A DNA stretch of 64,000 nucleotides from Streptomyces sp. DH24 (GCF_029813775.1 NZ_JARVKW010000005.1:213569-277568); one strand, 5' to 3'; positions 33,263 through 41,378 are shown, counted from the stretch's first letter. A program made the numbers and translations. Notes: generated by a model from the sequence alone, not told the origin.

Positions 33263-33938
33263 ACAGCAGGCCCCGATCAGAGTCATGGTGGTCGACGACC
33301 ACCCCATGTGGCGCGACGCCGTCGCCCGCGACCTCGCCGAGTCCGGCTTCGACGTGGTCGCCACCGCGGGCGACGGCGACCAGGCGGTGCGCCGCGCCAG
33401 GGCCGCCGGGCCCGACGTGCTGGTCCTCGACCTGAACCTCCCCGCCAAGCCCGGCGTCCAGGTCTGCAAGGAGGTCGTCGCCGACAATCCGGCGGTGCGG
33501 GTCCTCGTGCTGTCCGCGAGCGGCGAGCACGCCGACGTCCTGGAGGCCGTGAAGTCCGGCGCCACCGGCTACCTGCTGAAGTCGGCGTCCACCGAGGAAC
33601 TCCTCGACGCGGTGCGCCGTACGGCCGCCGGCGACCCCGTCTTCACGCCGGGCCTCGCCGGTCTGGTCCTCGGCGAGTACCGCCGCCTGGCCTCCGAACC
33701 GGCCCCGGCCGCCGCCCCGGACGCGGACCAGTCCCGCGCCCCGCGGCTGACCGACCGCGAGACCGAGGTGCTGCGCCTGGTCGCCAAGGGCCTGAGCTAC
33801 AAGCAGATCGCCGAACGCCTCGTCATCTCGCACCGCACGGTCCAGAACCACGTCCAGAACACCCTCGGCAAGCTGCAGCTCCACAACCGCGTGGAACTCG
33901 TCCGCTACGCCATAGAACGCGGACTGGACGACGAGTGA
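33255..33938 (+). CDS. NarL/LuxR-family response regulator
   Basis: A 227-residue regulator with receiver (D14/D15 acidic pair, phospho-acceptor D59 in DVLVLDLNLPA, Lys in YLLKSAS) and LuxR-type helix-turn-helix (LTDRETEVLRLVAKGLSYKQ, RTVQNHVQNTLGKL). It overlaps the kinase gene, so the pair is translationally coupled. The next gene is the PFK paralogue, 71 bp downstream in the same direction, which may be a target or a co-transcribed gene. Confidence 0.94.
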   Translation: MTEQQAPIRVMVVDDHPMWRDAVARDLAESGFDVVATAGDGDQAVRRARAAGPDVLVLDLNLPAKPGVQVCKEVVADNPAVRVLVLSASGEHADVLEAVKSGATGYLLKSASTEELLDAVRRTAAGDPVFTPGLAGLVLGEYRRLASEPAPAAAPDADQSRAPRLTDRETEVLRLVAKGLSYKQIAERLVISHRTVQNHVQNTLGKLQLHNRVELVRYAIERGLDDE

Positions 33939-34009
33939 TCCCACCCGAAGCGCCGTCCGCCCGCTAGCGTGGACCCGTCGGGACAACACGGCGGAGGGAC
34001 ATTCCCATC

Positions 34010-35029
34010 ATGCGGGTCGGAGTACTGACCGGAGGCCGTGACTGCCCGGGGCTGAACGCCGTGGTCCGGGCCGTCGTCCGCAAGGGCGTGCAGGAGTACG
34101 GCTACGAGTTCGTCGGCTTCCGGGACGGCTGGCTCGGGGCGCTGGAGCGGGAGACCGTCCCCCTGGACATTCCCGCGGTGCGCGGCACGCTGCCCCGCGG
34201 CGGCACCATCCTCGGCTCCTCGCGCACCGACCCGCTGGCGCACGAGAACGGGGTCGGCCGCATCAAGGACACCCTCGCCGAGCTGGAGGTGGAGGCGCTC
34301 GTCACGATCGGCGGCCGGGACACCCTCGGCACGGCCGCGCGGCTCGCCGACGAGCACGGCGTTCCCTGCGTCGGCGTGCCCAAGACGATCGACAACGACC
34401 TGCCCGGCACCGACTACACGGTGGGCTTCGACACCGCCGTCGGCGTCGCCACCCAGGCCATCGACCGGCTGCACACCACCGCCGAGTCCCACAAGCGGGT
34501 GCTCGTCGTGGAGGTGATGGGCGGGGAGAGCGGCTGGATCGCGGTGCACTCCGGCCTGGCCGGCGGCGCCAACGTCATCCTCATCCCCGAGCAGCCCTTC
34601 GACGTCGAGCAGGTGTGCGGCTGGGTGACGTCCCGGTTCAGGGCGTCGTACTCGCCGATCGTGGTCGTCGCCGACGGGGCCGTGCCGAAGGAGGGCCGCG
34701 TGGTCCTCAGGGGCGGCGCGACCGGGCAGGTGCGGCTGTCGGGCGTGGGGGAGTGGCTGGCGGCGGAGATCGAGCACCGCACCGGCAAGGAGGCCCGCAC
34801 CACGGTGCTGGGCCACACCCAGCGCGGCGGCTCGCCCAGTCCGTTCGACCGCTGGCTCGCCACCCGCTTCGGGCTGCACGCCGTCGACTGCGTCCGGGAC
34901 CGCGCGTTCGGCACGATGGTCGCGCTGCGCGGCACGGACATCGTCCGCGTCCCCCTGCGGGAGGCGGTGGCCGGCCTGAAGCAGGTGGACCCGGCCCGCT
35001 ACGCGGAGGTCGGCGTCTTCTTCGGGTGA
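34010..35029 (+). CDS. 6-phosphofructokinase paralogue with altered catalytic motifs
   Basis: A 339-residue member of the group III PfkA family by overall sequence: TGG-DCPGLNAV start, PKTIDNDLPGTDYTVGFDTA (with the catalytic base Asp in TIDND), LGHTQRGGSPSPFDRWLA and TVGFDTAVG. Three catalytic loops differ from the family: the nucleotide loop GGGD is GGRD near residue 9, the metal/phosphate loop GG(D/E)(G/D)(S/T) is GGRDT, and the MGR loop (VEVMGRHAGW in functional Streptomyces enzymes) is MGGESGW. ATP binding, Mg coordination and fructose-6-phosphate binding may all be weakened. It could be a regulatory, or decaying, paralogue; a main pfkA would then lie elsewhere. The next gene is frameshifted. 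Confidence 0.85.
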   Translation: MRVGVLTGGRDCPGLNAVVRAVVRKGVQEYGYEFVGFRDGWLGALERETVPLDIPAVRGTLPRGGTILGSSRTDPLAHENGVGRIKDTLAELEVEALVTIGGRDTLGTAARLADEHGVPCVGVPKTIDNDLPGTDYTVGFDTAVGVATQAIDRLHTTAESHKRVLVVEVMGGESGWIAVHSGLAGGANVILIPEQPFDVEQVCGWVTSRFRASYSPIVVVADGAVPKEGRVVLRGGATGQVRLSGVGEWLAAEIEHRTGKEARTTVLGHTQRGGSPSPFDRWLATRFGLHAVDCVRDRAFGTMVALRGTDIVRVPLREAVAGLKQVDPARYAEVGVFFG

Positions 35030-35097
35030 GGTTCACCGCCCGCCCGGTCCGGGTGACGTTCCCCCGTCCGTCCCGCTCCACCCCCTTGGAGAACCCC

Positions 35098-36092
35098 GTG
35101 GAAATCCTGGCGTTCGGAGTGCAGGCCGACGAACGGCCCCTGATCGAGCGGGCGTTCCGGGAGCACCACCCGGTGCGCTGTCTGGACGTCTTCCTCAACC
35201 AGGACACCGCGCCCATCGCCGCCGGGCACGAGATCGTCTCCTCCAGCGTCAACGCCGACCTCGGCGCCGGCGTCCTGGAGATCCTCGCCGCCGGCGGCAC
35301 CCGCATGGTCGCCCAGCGCTCCACGGGCTTCAACAACATCGACCTCGACGTCGCCGAGCGCCTCGGCATGACGATCGCCCGCGTCTCGTCCTACTCGCCG
35401 TACGCGGTCGCCGAGTTCGCCTGGACCCTCGCCATGGCCGTCAACCGCCGGGTCGTGCGCGCCTCCACCCGCACCCGCGACTCGACTTCCGCCTCGACGG
35501 CCTGATGGGCCGCGACATGCACGGCCGCACCGCCGGCGTCCTCGGCACCGGCAGGATCGGCGAGGCCTTCGCCCGCATCGCGCACGGCTTCGGCATGAGA
35601 CTGCTCGGCTGGGACGTCGCCGAGAACCCGGCCTGCGTGGAGCTCGGCATGACGTACGTGCCCAAGGAGCGGCTCCTGGCCGAGGCCGACCTGGTCAGCC
35701 TGCACGTGCCGCTGATGCCCGAGACGCAGCACCTGATCGACGCGGCAGCCCTGCGGGCGATGAAGGACGACGCGGTCCTGGTGAACTCCAGCCGCGGCGG
35801 CCTCGTCGACACCGCGGCCCTCGTCGCCGAGCTGCGCGCGGGCCGCTTCACGGGCGTCGGCCTCGACGTGTACGAGGCCGAGGCGGGCCTGTTCTTCCTC
35901 GACAAGTCCCTGGAGGCCATCGCGGACGACACCCTGGCCCGCCTCGTGACGTTCCCGAACGTCCTGGTCACGTCCCACCAGGCGTACTACACGGTGGACG
36001 CCGTGAACCAGATCGTCGACGCCACCGTGCGCAACGTCCTCGACTACCGGGCCGGCCGCCGCTCCGGCAACATGCTCGTGCCGCGCAGCTGA
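35098..36092 (+). pseudogene. D-2-hydroxyacid dehydrogenase, frameshifted
   Basis: GTG 35098 (GGAGAA at 35087-35092) opens a D-lactate dehydrogenase-like protein that stops at TGA 35503-35505. The family sequence continues in the +2 frame: LDFRLDGLMGRDMHGRTAGV can be read from 35481 to the real end at 36092. Loss of one base near 35479-35482 (GAC-CTC expected, GACTC present) explains the break. The second part has the complete dehydrogenase signatures: GTGRIGEAFARIAHGFGM (NAD fold), NSSRGGLVDT (catalytic Arg), GVGLDVYEAE (Glu) and VTSHQAYYT (His). Repairing one base would give about 330 residues. It may be a sequencing error or a genuine recent mutation. The end overlaps the convergent trpEG by 49 bp. 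Confidence 0.85.
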
Positions 36093-37951
36093 CCGACCAG
36101 CTCGCGCACGATCGCGGCGCCGTTCAGCGTCAGCACCGACTCCGGGTGGAACTGCACGCCCGCGACCGCGTTCACCGGCGCGCCTCCGGCACGGCCCGGC
36201 CCCCGCAGCGCGTGCACCTCACCGTTCGCGGCCCGGCTCACCTCGATGTCGTGCGCGGCCAGCTCCCGCAACGCCTCGTCGTCGCAGCGCGCCACGAAGC
36301 TGTTGTAGAAGCCGACGGTCTCGCTCCGCCCGAACAGGTCGATCCGCGTCTGCGCCCCCTGGTACGGCACGTCCTTGCGGACGATCTCCAGCCCCAGCTC
36401 GGCCGCGATCAGCTCGTGCCCGAGGCAGACGCCGAGCACGCCGTGCCGGTGCTCGCGCAGCACCCGGGCGGTCAGCTCCCGCAGGAACCGCATCTTGGGG
36501 TCCGCGAGGTCCGAGGGGTCACCGGGGCCGGGGCCCAGCACGACCGGCCCGGCGTGCCCGAGCACCGCCTCCCGCAGCCCCGGCTCGTCGTAGCGCCGGA
36601 CGGTCACCTCAAGGCCGGAGGAGCGCAGCACGTGCGCGAGCATCGCCGTGAAGGTGTCCTCACCGTCCACGACCAGCGCGTGCCCGGTCAGCGCCTCGGA
36701 CCGGTCCTGCATCCGCAGCCAGAACGGCGCGAGCGAGGCCCGGCGCCCGTCCAGCGCCGCCCGCACCCGCGGGTCGTCGGCCAGCCGGGCCCCGGTCCGC
36801 TCCGCGCGCGGCCGGGACGGCCGTACCCCGAGCGCCGCCAGCACCCCGGCCGCCTTGGCGTGCGTCTCCGCCACCTCGCCCGCCGGGTCCGAACCGCGGA
36901 CGAGCGTGGCGCCGACCGGCACCCGCAGCCGCCCGGCCGGGTCGATGTCGGCGGTACGGATGAGGATCGGCGAGTCGAGGGTCTGGGCGCCGCCCGCGTC
37001 CCTGCCGATCAGGGCCAGCGCGCCGGCGTAGTAGCCGCGCCCGCCGGACTCGTGCCGTTCGATGACCCGGCAGGCGTTCTGCACCGGCGACCCGGTGACG
37101 GTCGCGGCGAACATCGTCTCCTTCAGCACGTCCCGCACGTCCAGCGAGGACCGGCCGCGCAGCTCGTACTCGGTGTGCGCGAGGTGGGCCATCTCCTTCA
37201 GCCGGGGCCCGACGACGACGCCGCCCCTGTCGCCGACGGTGCACATCATCTTGAGCTCCTCGTCGACGACCATCGACAGCTCCTCGATCTCCTTGCCGTC
37301 GGCGAGGAAACCGAGCAGGTGCTCCGGGGTGGGCCCCTCGGCCGGGTAGCGGTAGGTCCCGCTGATCGGGTTCATCACGACCGTCCCGCCCGACATCCGC
37401 ACATGCACCTCGGGACTCGCCCCGATCAGGGTCCGCTCCCCGGTGTGCACGACGAACGTCCAGTACGCGCCCCGCTCGCCCGCCAGCAGCCGCCGGAACA
37501 GCGCCAGCGCGTCGGCCCGCCCGAACCCGGGGATCTCCGCGCGGTAGGTCCGCCGGATCACGAAGTTGGCGCCCTCGCCCCGCCCGATCTCCTCGTCCAG
37601 CACCCGTCCGACGACGCGCTCGTACTCCTCGTCGGTCACGTCGAACCCGCCGTCCTCGACGCGCACGGCGCGGTCCGGCAGCGCGGCGAGCGCGTCGGCC
37701 ATCGGGATCTCGTACGACTCCTCGGGTGTCAGCGCCAGCAGGGGCGTGCCGTCGTCGCGCACGTCGAAGCCGCGCTCGCGGATCTGCCGGAACGGCACCA
37801 GCGCGAGGCACACGTCGGGCAGGTCGGCGAGCCGGTCGTACCGCGCCACCGGCCCGAGCAGCAGCTCGACCACGTCGTGGTCGTGCCCGGGGGAGCGGCG
37901 GCGCAGCAGGGCGAACGGGCGGGAGTCGCCCGGCAGGTCGGTCAGATGCAT
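36044..37951 (-). CDS. trpE: Fused anthranilate synthase (TrpE-TrpG)
   Basis: A 635-residue fusion of chorismate-binding component I (about 1-440) and glutamine amidotransferase component II (about 445-630), making anthranilate from chorismate and glutamine. Component I has NPISGTYRYP, ELSMVVDEELKMMCTVGDRG and SPVQNACRVI; component II has GPVVLGPGPGDPSD, the Cys nucleophile in GVCLGHELIA and VAGVQFHPESVLTL. The fused form is as in the PhzE/TrpEG group; the trp leader peptide upstream supports the tryptophan role. The 5' leader (37952-38107) carries a Trp-rich leader peptide and terminator, so attenuation is expected. It faces the DAHP synthase gene divergently. Confidence 0.94.
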   Translation of the reverse strand: MHLTDLPGDSRPFALLRRRSPGHDHDVVELLLGPVARYDRLADLPDVCLALVPFRQIRERGFDVRDDGTPLLALTPEESYEIPMADALAALPDRAVRVEDGGFDVTDEEYERVVGRVLDEEIGRGEGANFVIRRTYRAEIPGFGRADALALFRRLLAGERGAYWTFVVHTGERTLIGASPEVHVRMSGGTVVMNPISGTYRYPAEGPTPEHLLGFLADGKEIEELSMVVDEELKMMCTVGDRGGVVVGPRLKEMAHLAHTEYELRGRSSLDVRDVLKETMFAATVTGSPVQNACRVIERHESGGRGYYAGALALIGRDAGGAQTLDSPILIRTADIDPAGRLRVPVGATLVRGSDPAGEVAETHAKAAGVLAALGVRPSRPRAERTGARLADDPRVRAALDGRRASLAPFWLRMQDRSEALTGHALVVDGEDTFTAMLAHVLRSSGLEVTVRRYDEPGLREAVLGHAGPVVLGPGPGDPSDLADPKMRFLRELTARVLREHRHGVLGVCLGHELIAAELGLEIVRKDVPYQGAQTRIDLFGRSETVGFYNSFVARCDDEALRELAAHDIEVSRAANGEVHALRGPGRAGGAPVNAVAGVQFHPESVLTLNGAAIVRELVGQLRGTSMLPERRPAR

Positions 37952-38001
37952 GGTCGTCGTGGTCCTTCTGGGAAGGAGGGACGACCCGGGCCGTGAAACG
38001 C

Positions 38002-38028
38002 CGAAGGCCGCCCCTCGGGCGGCCTTCG
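38002..38028 (-). terminator. Attenuator terminator of trpE
   Basis: A 12-bp perfect stem (CGAAGGCCGCCC, 38002-38013, with its complement 38017-38028) and a 3-nt loop lies 23 nt after the leader-peptide stop and 51 nt before the trpE start. In the trp leader this is the transcription terminator that forms when tryptophan is plentiful; only a short U-run (GUUUC) follows. Confidence 0.8.
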
Positions 38029-38050
38029 CGAAGTCGGTGCGTACGCGCAG

Positions 38051-38107
38051 TCAGTGGGCCGCCGAGGGAGCGGTCCACCACCAGGTGCGGGTCGAGTGCG
38101 CGAACAT
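38051..38107 (-). CDS. Trp leader peptide
   Basis: An 18-residue ORF, MFAHSTRTWWWTAPSAAH, contains three consecutive Trp codons, the hallmark of a trp attenuator. The ATG (38107) lies 7 nt after TAGGGT (complement of 38115-38120), so the transcript starts at the ATG and is leaderless. The attenuator terminator follows, then trpE. A trp attenuator before a Streptomyces anthranilate synthase is known from S. venezuelae. Confidence that it is translated is high because of the codon run and position. Confidence 0.85.
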   Translation of the reverse strand: MFAHSTRTWWWTAPSAAH

Positions 38108-38204
38108 ACGGCGCACCCTACCCCAGGTCCGCGGGCGGTACGTCGCGTCTCACTTCCTGGGCACCGGGACGGAAGGCGGGACGCCACCCCGTAATGTTGA
38201 GGTC

Positions 38205-39557
38205 GTGACCGTGAACGCTAAGACCAGCCAGAGCGCTGGCAACACCTGGCGAAACCTGCCCGCGGCGCAGCAGCCCGAGTACCCCGACGCCGAGGCTCTG
38301 CGCGCAGCGATCGCGGACCTCGAGTCGTATCCGCCGCTCGTCTTCGCGGGCGAGTGCGACCAGCTGCGCGCCCGGATGGCGGCCGTCGCCAAGGGAGAGG
38401 CGTTCCTCCTCCAGGGCGGCGACTGCGCCGAGGCCTTCGACGCGGTGTCCGCCGACCACATCCGCAACAAGCTCAAGACACTGCTCCAGATGGGCGCCGT
38501 GCTGACGTACGCCGCCTCGGTGCCGGTCGTGAAGGTGGGCCGGATCGCCGGCCAGTACTCCAAGCCGCGCTCCAAGCCGACCGAGACCCGCGACGGCGTG
38601 ACGCTCCCGACCTACCGGGGCGACTCCGTCAACGGCTTCGCGTTCACCGAAGAGGCCCGCGTCCCGGACCCCGAGCGGCTCAAGCGCATGTACCACGCGT
38701 CGGCGTCCACGCTGAACCTGGTGCGTGCCTTCACCACCGGTGGCTACGCCGACCTGCGCCAGGTGCACGCCTGGAACCAGGACTTCGTGAAGTCCTCGCC
38801 GTCCGGCCAGCGCTACGAGCAGCTCGCCCGCGAGATCGACAACGCGCTGAACTTCATGCACGCCTGCGGGGCGGACCCGGAGGAGTTCAAGACCGTCGAG
38901 TTCTTCTCGTCGCACGAGGCGCTGCTGCTGGACTACGAGTCGGCGCTCACCCGCGTCGACTCGCGCACCGGGCAGCTGTACGACGTGTCCGCGCACATGG
39001 TGTGGATCGGTGAGCGCACGCGGCAGCTGGACCACGCGCACATCGAGTTCGCGTCGCGCATCCGCAACCCGATCGGCATCAAGCTCGGCCCGACGACCAC
39101 GGCCGAGGAGGCGCTGCAGTACATCGAGCGCCTGGACCCGGAGCGCGAGCCGGGCCGGCTGACCTTCATCGTCCGCATGGGCGCCGACAAGATCCGCGAC
39201 AAGCTCCCGGAGCTGGTGGAGAAGGTCACGGCGTCCGGCGCGGTGGTGGCCTGGGTGACCGACCCGATGCACGGCAACACCTTCGAGGCTGCCTCCGGGC
39301 ACAAGACGCGCCGCTTCGACGACGTGCTCGACGAGGTCAAGGGCTTCTTCGAGGTCCACAAGGAGCTCGGCACCCACCCGGGCGGCATCCACGTGGAGCT
39401 GACCGGCGACGACGTCACCGAGTGCGTGGGCGGCGGTGACGAGATCTTCGTCGACGACCTGCACCAGCGCTACGAGACGGCCTGCGACCCGCGGCTCAAC
39501 CGCAGCCAGTCGCTCGACCTGGCGTTCCTGGTCGCCGAGATGTACCGCGACCAGTAG
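38205..39557 (+). CDS. Class II DAHP synthase
   Basis: The first enzyme of the shikimate pathway: condenses phosphoenolpyruvate and erythrose 4-phosphate to 3-deoxy-D-arabino-heptulosonate 7-phosphate. The 450-residue length and motifs are those of plant-type (class II) enzymes: QQPEYPDAEAL, FLLQGGDCAEAF, KVGRIAGQYSKPRSKPTE, ADPEEFKTVEFFSSHEALLL, DPMHGNTFEA and GGIHVELTGDDVTEC. Start is either GTG 38205, 7 nt after TAATGT (38192-38197; leaderless), or GTG 38211 with GAGG at 38199-38202. The divergent trpE uses its product pathway, so the region supplies aromatic amino acids. Rv2178c (AroG) is the mycobacterial positional counterpart. Confidence 0.95.
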   Translation: MTVNAKTSQSAGNTWRNLPAAQQPEYPDAEALRAAIADLESYPPLVFAGECDQLRARMAAVAKGEAFLLQGGDCAEAFDAVSADHIRNKLKTLLQMGAVLTYAASVPVVKVGRIAGQYSKPRSKPTETRDGVTLPTYRGDSVNGFAFTEEARVPDPERLKRMYHASASTLNLVRAFTTGGYADLRQVHAWNQDFVKSSPSGQRYEQLAREIDNALNFMHACGADPEEFKTVEFFSSHEALLLDYESALTRVDSRTGQLYDVSAHMVWIGERTRQLDHAHIEFASRIRNPIGIKLGPTTTAEEALQYIERLDPEREPGRLTFIVRMGADKIRDKLPELVEKVTASGAVVAWVTDPMHGNTFEAASGHKTRRFDDVLDEVKGFFEVHKELGTHPGGIHVELTGDDVTECVGGGDEIFVDDLHQRYETACDPRLNRSQSLDLAFLVAEMYRDQ

Positions 39558-39578
39558 GCGCACGGGCACAGCGTGCTG

Positions 39579-39610
39579 TGGGGCGCGGATCACATTCGAT
39601 CCGCGCCCCA
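39579..39610 (+). terminator. Terminator after DAHP synthase
   Basis: TGGGGCGCGGATC (39579-39591) pairs perfectly with 39598-39610 (13 bp, 6-nt loop). A TTTTA run follows at 39617-39621. It ends the DAHP synthase transcript and precedes the bfd promoter. Confidence 0.88.
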
Positions 39611-39644
39611 CCCCACTTTTACGCCACCTGCGCGGCGGGTAAGG

Positions 39645-39663
39645 TTAGGTTTGCCTCACCGAG
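39645..39663. promoter_or_regulatory. Iron box (DmdR1/IdeR type) upstream of bfd
   Basis: TTAGGTTTGCCTCACCGAG matches the 19-bp iron-box consensus TTAGGTTAGGCTAACCTAA at about 14 of 19 positions. It overlaps the end of a TAAGGT hexamer (39640-39645), a possible -10. Iron-bound DmdR1 would repress bfd here. A bfd under iron control is well established in bacteria; the site itself is a visual match. Confidence 0.65.
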
Positions 39664-39711
39664 AAAGTCGGGGACGGCACGACCTACGACCCCGCCCGGG
39701 AGGTGAGCCGC

Positions 39712-39954
39712 GTGTACGTCTGCAGTTGCTTCGGGATCACCGAACAGCAGGTGAAGCGGCACGCGGAGGACGGTGCCTGCACCCCCCGCCAGATAGCCTC
39801 GGCCTGCAAGGCCGGCACCGACTGCGGGTCGTGCGTGCGGCGCATCCAGGCCATCCTAGGCCGGGGCGCCTGCCCCCGCCGTGACCTCGCCGAACAGGGC
39901 ATGCCGGTGCTGTCCGACCTCCCGACGGCCCAGGGTCTGGACGAGGCCGCCTAG
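39712..39954 (+). CDS. bfd: Bacterioferritin-associated ferredoxin (Bfd)
   Basis: Bfd reduces the iron core of bacterioferritin to release Fe(II). The 80-residue protein has the [2Fe-2S] ligands C4 and C6 (YVCSCFGIT) and C38 and C41 (GTDCGSC), the standard Bfd spacing. GTG 39712 is preferred over an in-frame GTG at 39703 because GGGAGGTGA (39698-39706) then lies at the right distance. The C-terminal 25 residues extend beyond the core domain. It is convergent with bfr, its partner, with the MITE-like repeat between. Confidence 0.9.
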   Translation: MYVCSCFGITEQQVKRHAEDGACTPRQIASACKAGTDCGSCVRRIQAILGRGACPRRDLAEQGMPVLSDLPTAQGLDEAA

Positions 39955-40058
39955 GGCCTGTCGTTTGGACCGGCCGGGCTGTGAGGTGCTGCGGCTCTTG
40001 GCCGAGCCGTGCGTGCCGGACCCCGCGACGCCGGGATGATCCGTGCGACAGGCCCTAG
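39951..40058. mobile_element. MITE-like palindromic element between bfd and bfr
   Basis: CTAGGGCCTGTCG (39951-39963) and its exact complement CGACAGGCCCTAG (40046-40058) end a 108-bp element with no coding capacity. If the outer CTAG tetranucleotides (39951-39954 and 40055-40058) are target-site duplications, the inner element has 9-bp inverted termini GGCCTGTCG. IS5-group elements favour YTAR/CTAG targets. A small inner hairpin CGGCTC (39992-39997)/GAGCCG (40004-40009) is present. Both genes end within the CTAG, so the element supplies or preserves their TAG stops. No transposase is seen; a genome-wide repeat count would test this. It might instead be a bidirectional terminator. Confidence 0.55.
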
Positions 40059-40534
40059 CTCTCCGGCTGCTCGATGAGCTGCGCCAGGTAGAGCGCCTCG
40101 CCGAGCTTCTCGACCAGGTCGAGCTGGGTGTCGAGGTAGTCGATGTGGTGCTCCTCGTCCTCCAGGATCGACTCGAAGATGTTCGCGGACGTGATGTCGC
40201 CCTTTTCCCGCATCACCTTGATGCCGCGCTTGAGGCGGTCGATCGCCTCGACCTCGATCTGCCGGTCCGCCTCGAACATCTCCTTGACGGTCTGGCCCAC
40301 CCGGACGTGGAACAGCCGCTGGTAGTTGGGCAGCCCGTCCAGGAAGAGGATCCGGTCGGTCAGGACCTCGGCGTGCTTCATCTCGTCGAACGACTCGTGC
40401 CGCGTGTACTTCGCGAGCTTCGTCCAGCCGAAGTTCTCCTGCATCTTCGCGTGCAGGAAGTACTGGTTGATCGCGGTGAGCTCGCCCGTGAGCTGCTCGT
40501 TGAGGAATTCGATGACCTCGGGGTCGCCCTGCAT
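40055..40534 (-). CDS. bfr: Bacterioferritin (Bfr)
   Basis: Bacterioferritin stores iron in a 24-subunit haem-containing shell. The 159-residue protein has the complete dinuclear ferroxidase ligands E18, E51, H54, E94, E127 and H130, and the haem ligand M52 (FDEMKHAE). The strong Shine-Dalgarno GGAAGGAG precedes the ATG at 40534. It is convergent with bfd, which releases the stored iron. The sequence before the gene (40611-40644) is AT-rich for this genome and has TTAG-type repeats that only weakly resemble an iron box. Confidence 0.96.
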   Translation of the reverse strand: MQGDPEVIEFLNEQLTGELTAINQYFLHAKMQENFGWTKLAKYTRHESFDEMKHAEVLTDRILFLDGLPNYQRLFHVRVGQTVKEMFEADRQIEVEAIDRLKRGIKVMREKGDITSANIFESILEDEEHHIDYLDTQLDLVEKLGEALYLAQLIEQPES

Positions 40535-40729
40535 CGCAGAGGCTCCTTCCAGGCGGGGGGAACTGGCGGGTTGCGCCGCATGATTGCACCGCCGGAGAAG
40601 ATCGTCCAGTAAGTCTGTGCTTAGTAAGTAAGGGCAGGCTTAGTCCGGATTGATGCGAAATGGCCGCACTCTCCGCGGCGCGGGCGGGGCCGGTCAAGTC
40701 CATCGCCCGAGGTCTGTCAGGATGGAGCC

Positions 40730-41377
40730 ATGGGTCAGCCGGCGGAGCGCGAATCGGGAGAGCGCGATTCACAGGGAGTGGCACAGCCCGAGCTTCCCCC
40801 GGGGCAGCGGCTCCAGCGGGGCTGGCCGGTCACCCACTACGGGCCCGTCCCCAAGTTCCGCCCCGAGCGCTGGGAGTTCCGGGTCTTCGGCGCCACCGCC
40901 GGCGGCGAGAAGCACTGCTGGAACCACGACGAGTTCACGGCCCTGCCGTACACCACCGTCGTCGCCGACCTGCACTGCGTCACGAAGTTCAGCATGCTCG
41001 GCGCCGAGTGGGGCGGCATCCCCGCCCGCACGATCCTCGACATCGCGCCGCCCGCGCCCGAGGTCACCCATGTGATGGTGTGGGCCGAATACGGCTTCAG
41101 CTCCAACCTGCGGCTGACCGACTTCGCCGCCGACCGCACCCTGTTCGCCACCCACAAGGACGGCGAGCTCCTCACCGCCGAACACGGCTTCCCGCTGCGC
41201 CTGATCGTGCCGCACCTGTACGCCTGGAAGGGCCCGAAATGGGTGCGCGGCGTCGAGTACATGACCGCCGACCGCCGCGGCTTCTGGGAGGAGCGCGGCT
41301 ACCACAACGTCGGCGACCCGTGGAAGGAACAGCGCTACTCCTACCAGGAGCAGCCCGGTGAGGGCCCCGAGCTCTGA
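40730..41377 (+). CDS. Sulfite oxidase-like molybdopterin oxidoreductase
   Basis: A 215-residue Moco-binding domain protein of the sulfite oxidase family, without haem or signal peptide. The candidate molybdenum ligand is C83 in VADLHCVTKFSMLGAEWGGI; the pocket residues GFSSNLRLTDF and the PRxxxPHLYAWKGPKW-type end (FPLRLIVPHLYAWKGPKWV) are conserved. It lacks the dimerisation domain, giving a minimal MsrP/YedY-like enzyme in the cytoplasm; the substrate is unknown. CAGGAT (40718-40723) 6 nt before the ATG hints at a leaderless transcript. It is convergent with endonuclease IV, with 1 nt between the ends. Confidence 0.85.
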   Translation: MGQPAERESGERDSQGVAQPELPPGQRLQRGWPVTHYGPVPKFRPERWEFRVFGATAGGEKHCWNHDEFTALPYTTVVADLHCVTKFSMLGAEWGGIPARTILDIAPPAPEVTHVMVWAEYGFSSNLRLTDFAADRTLFATHKDGELLTAEHGFPLRLIVPHLYAWKGPKWVRGVEYMTADRRGFWEERGYHNVGDPWKEQRYSYQEQPGEGPEL

Positions 41378-41378
41378 C

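Noticed and set aside
40611..40644. Second iron box before bfr
   Set aside because: The best alignment to the iron-box consensus is about 10 of 19, close to chance for an AT-rich spot.
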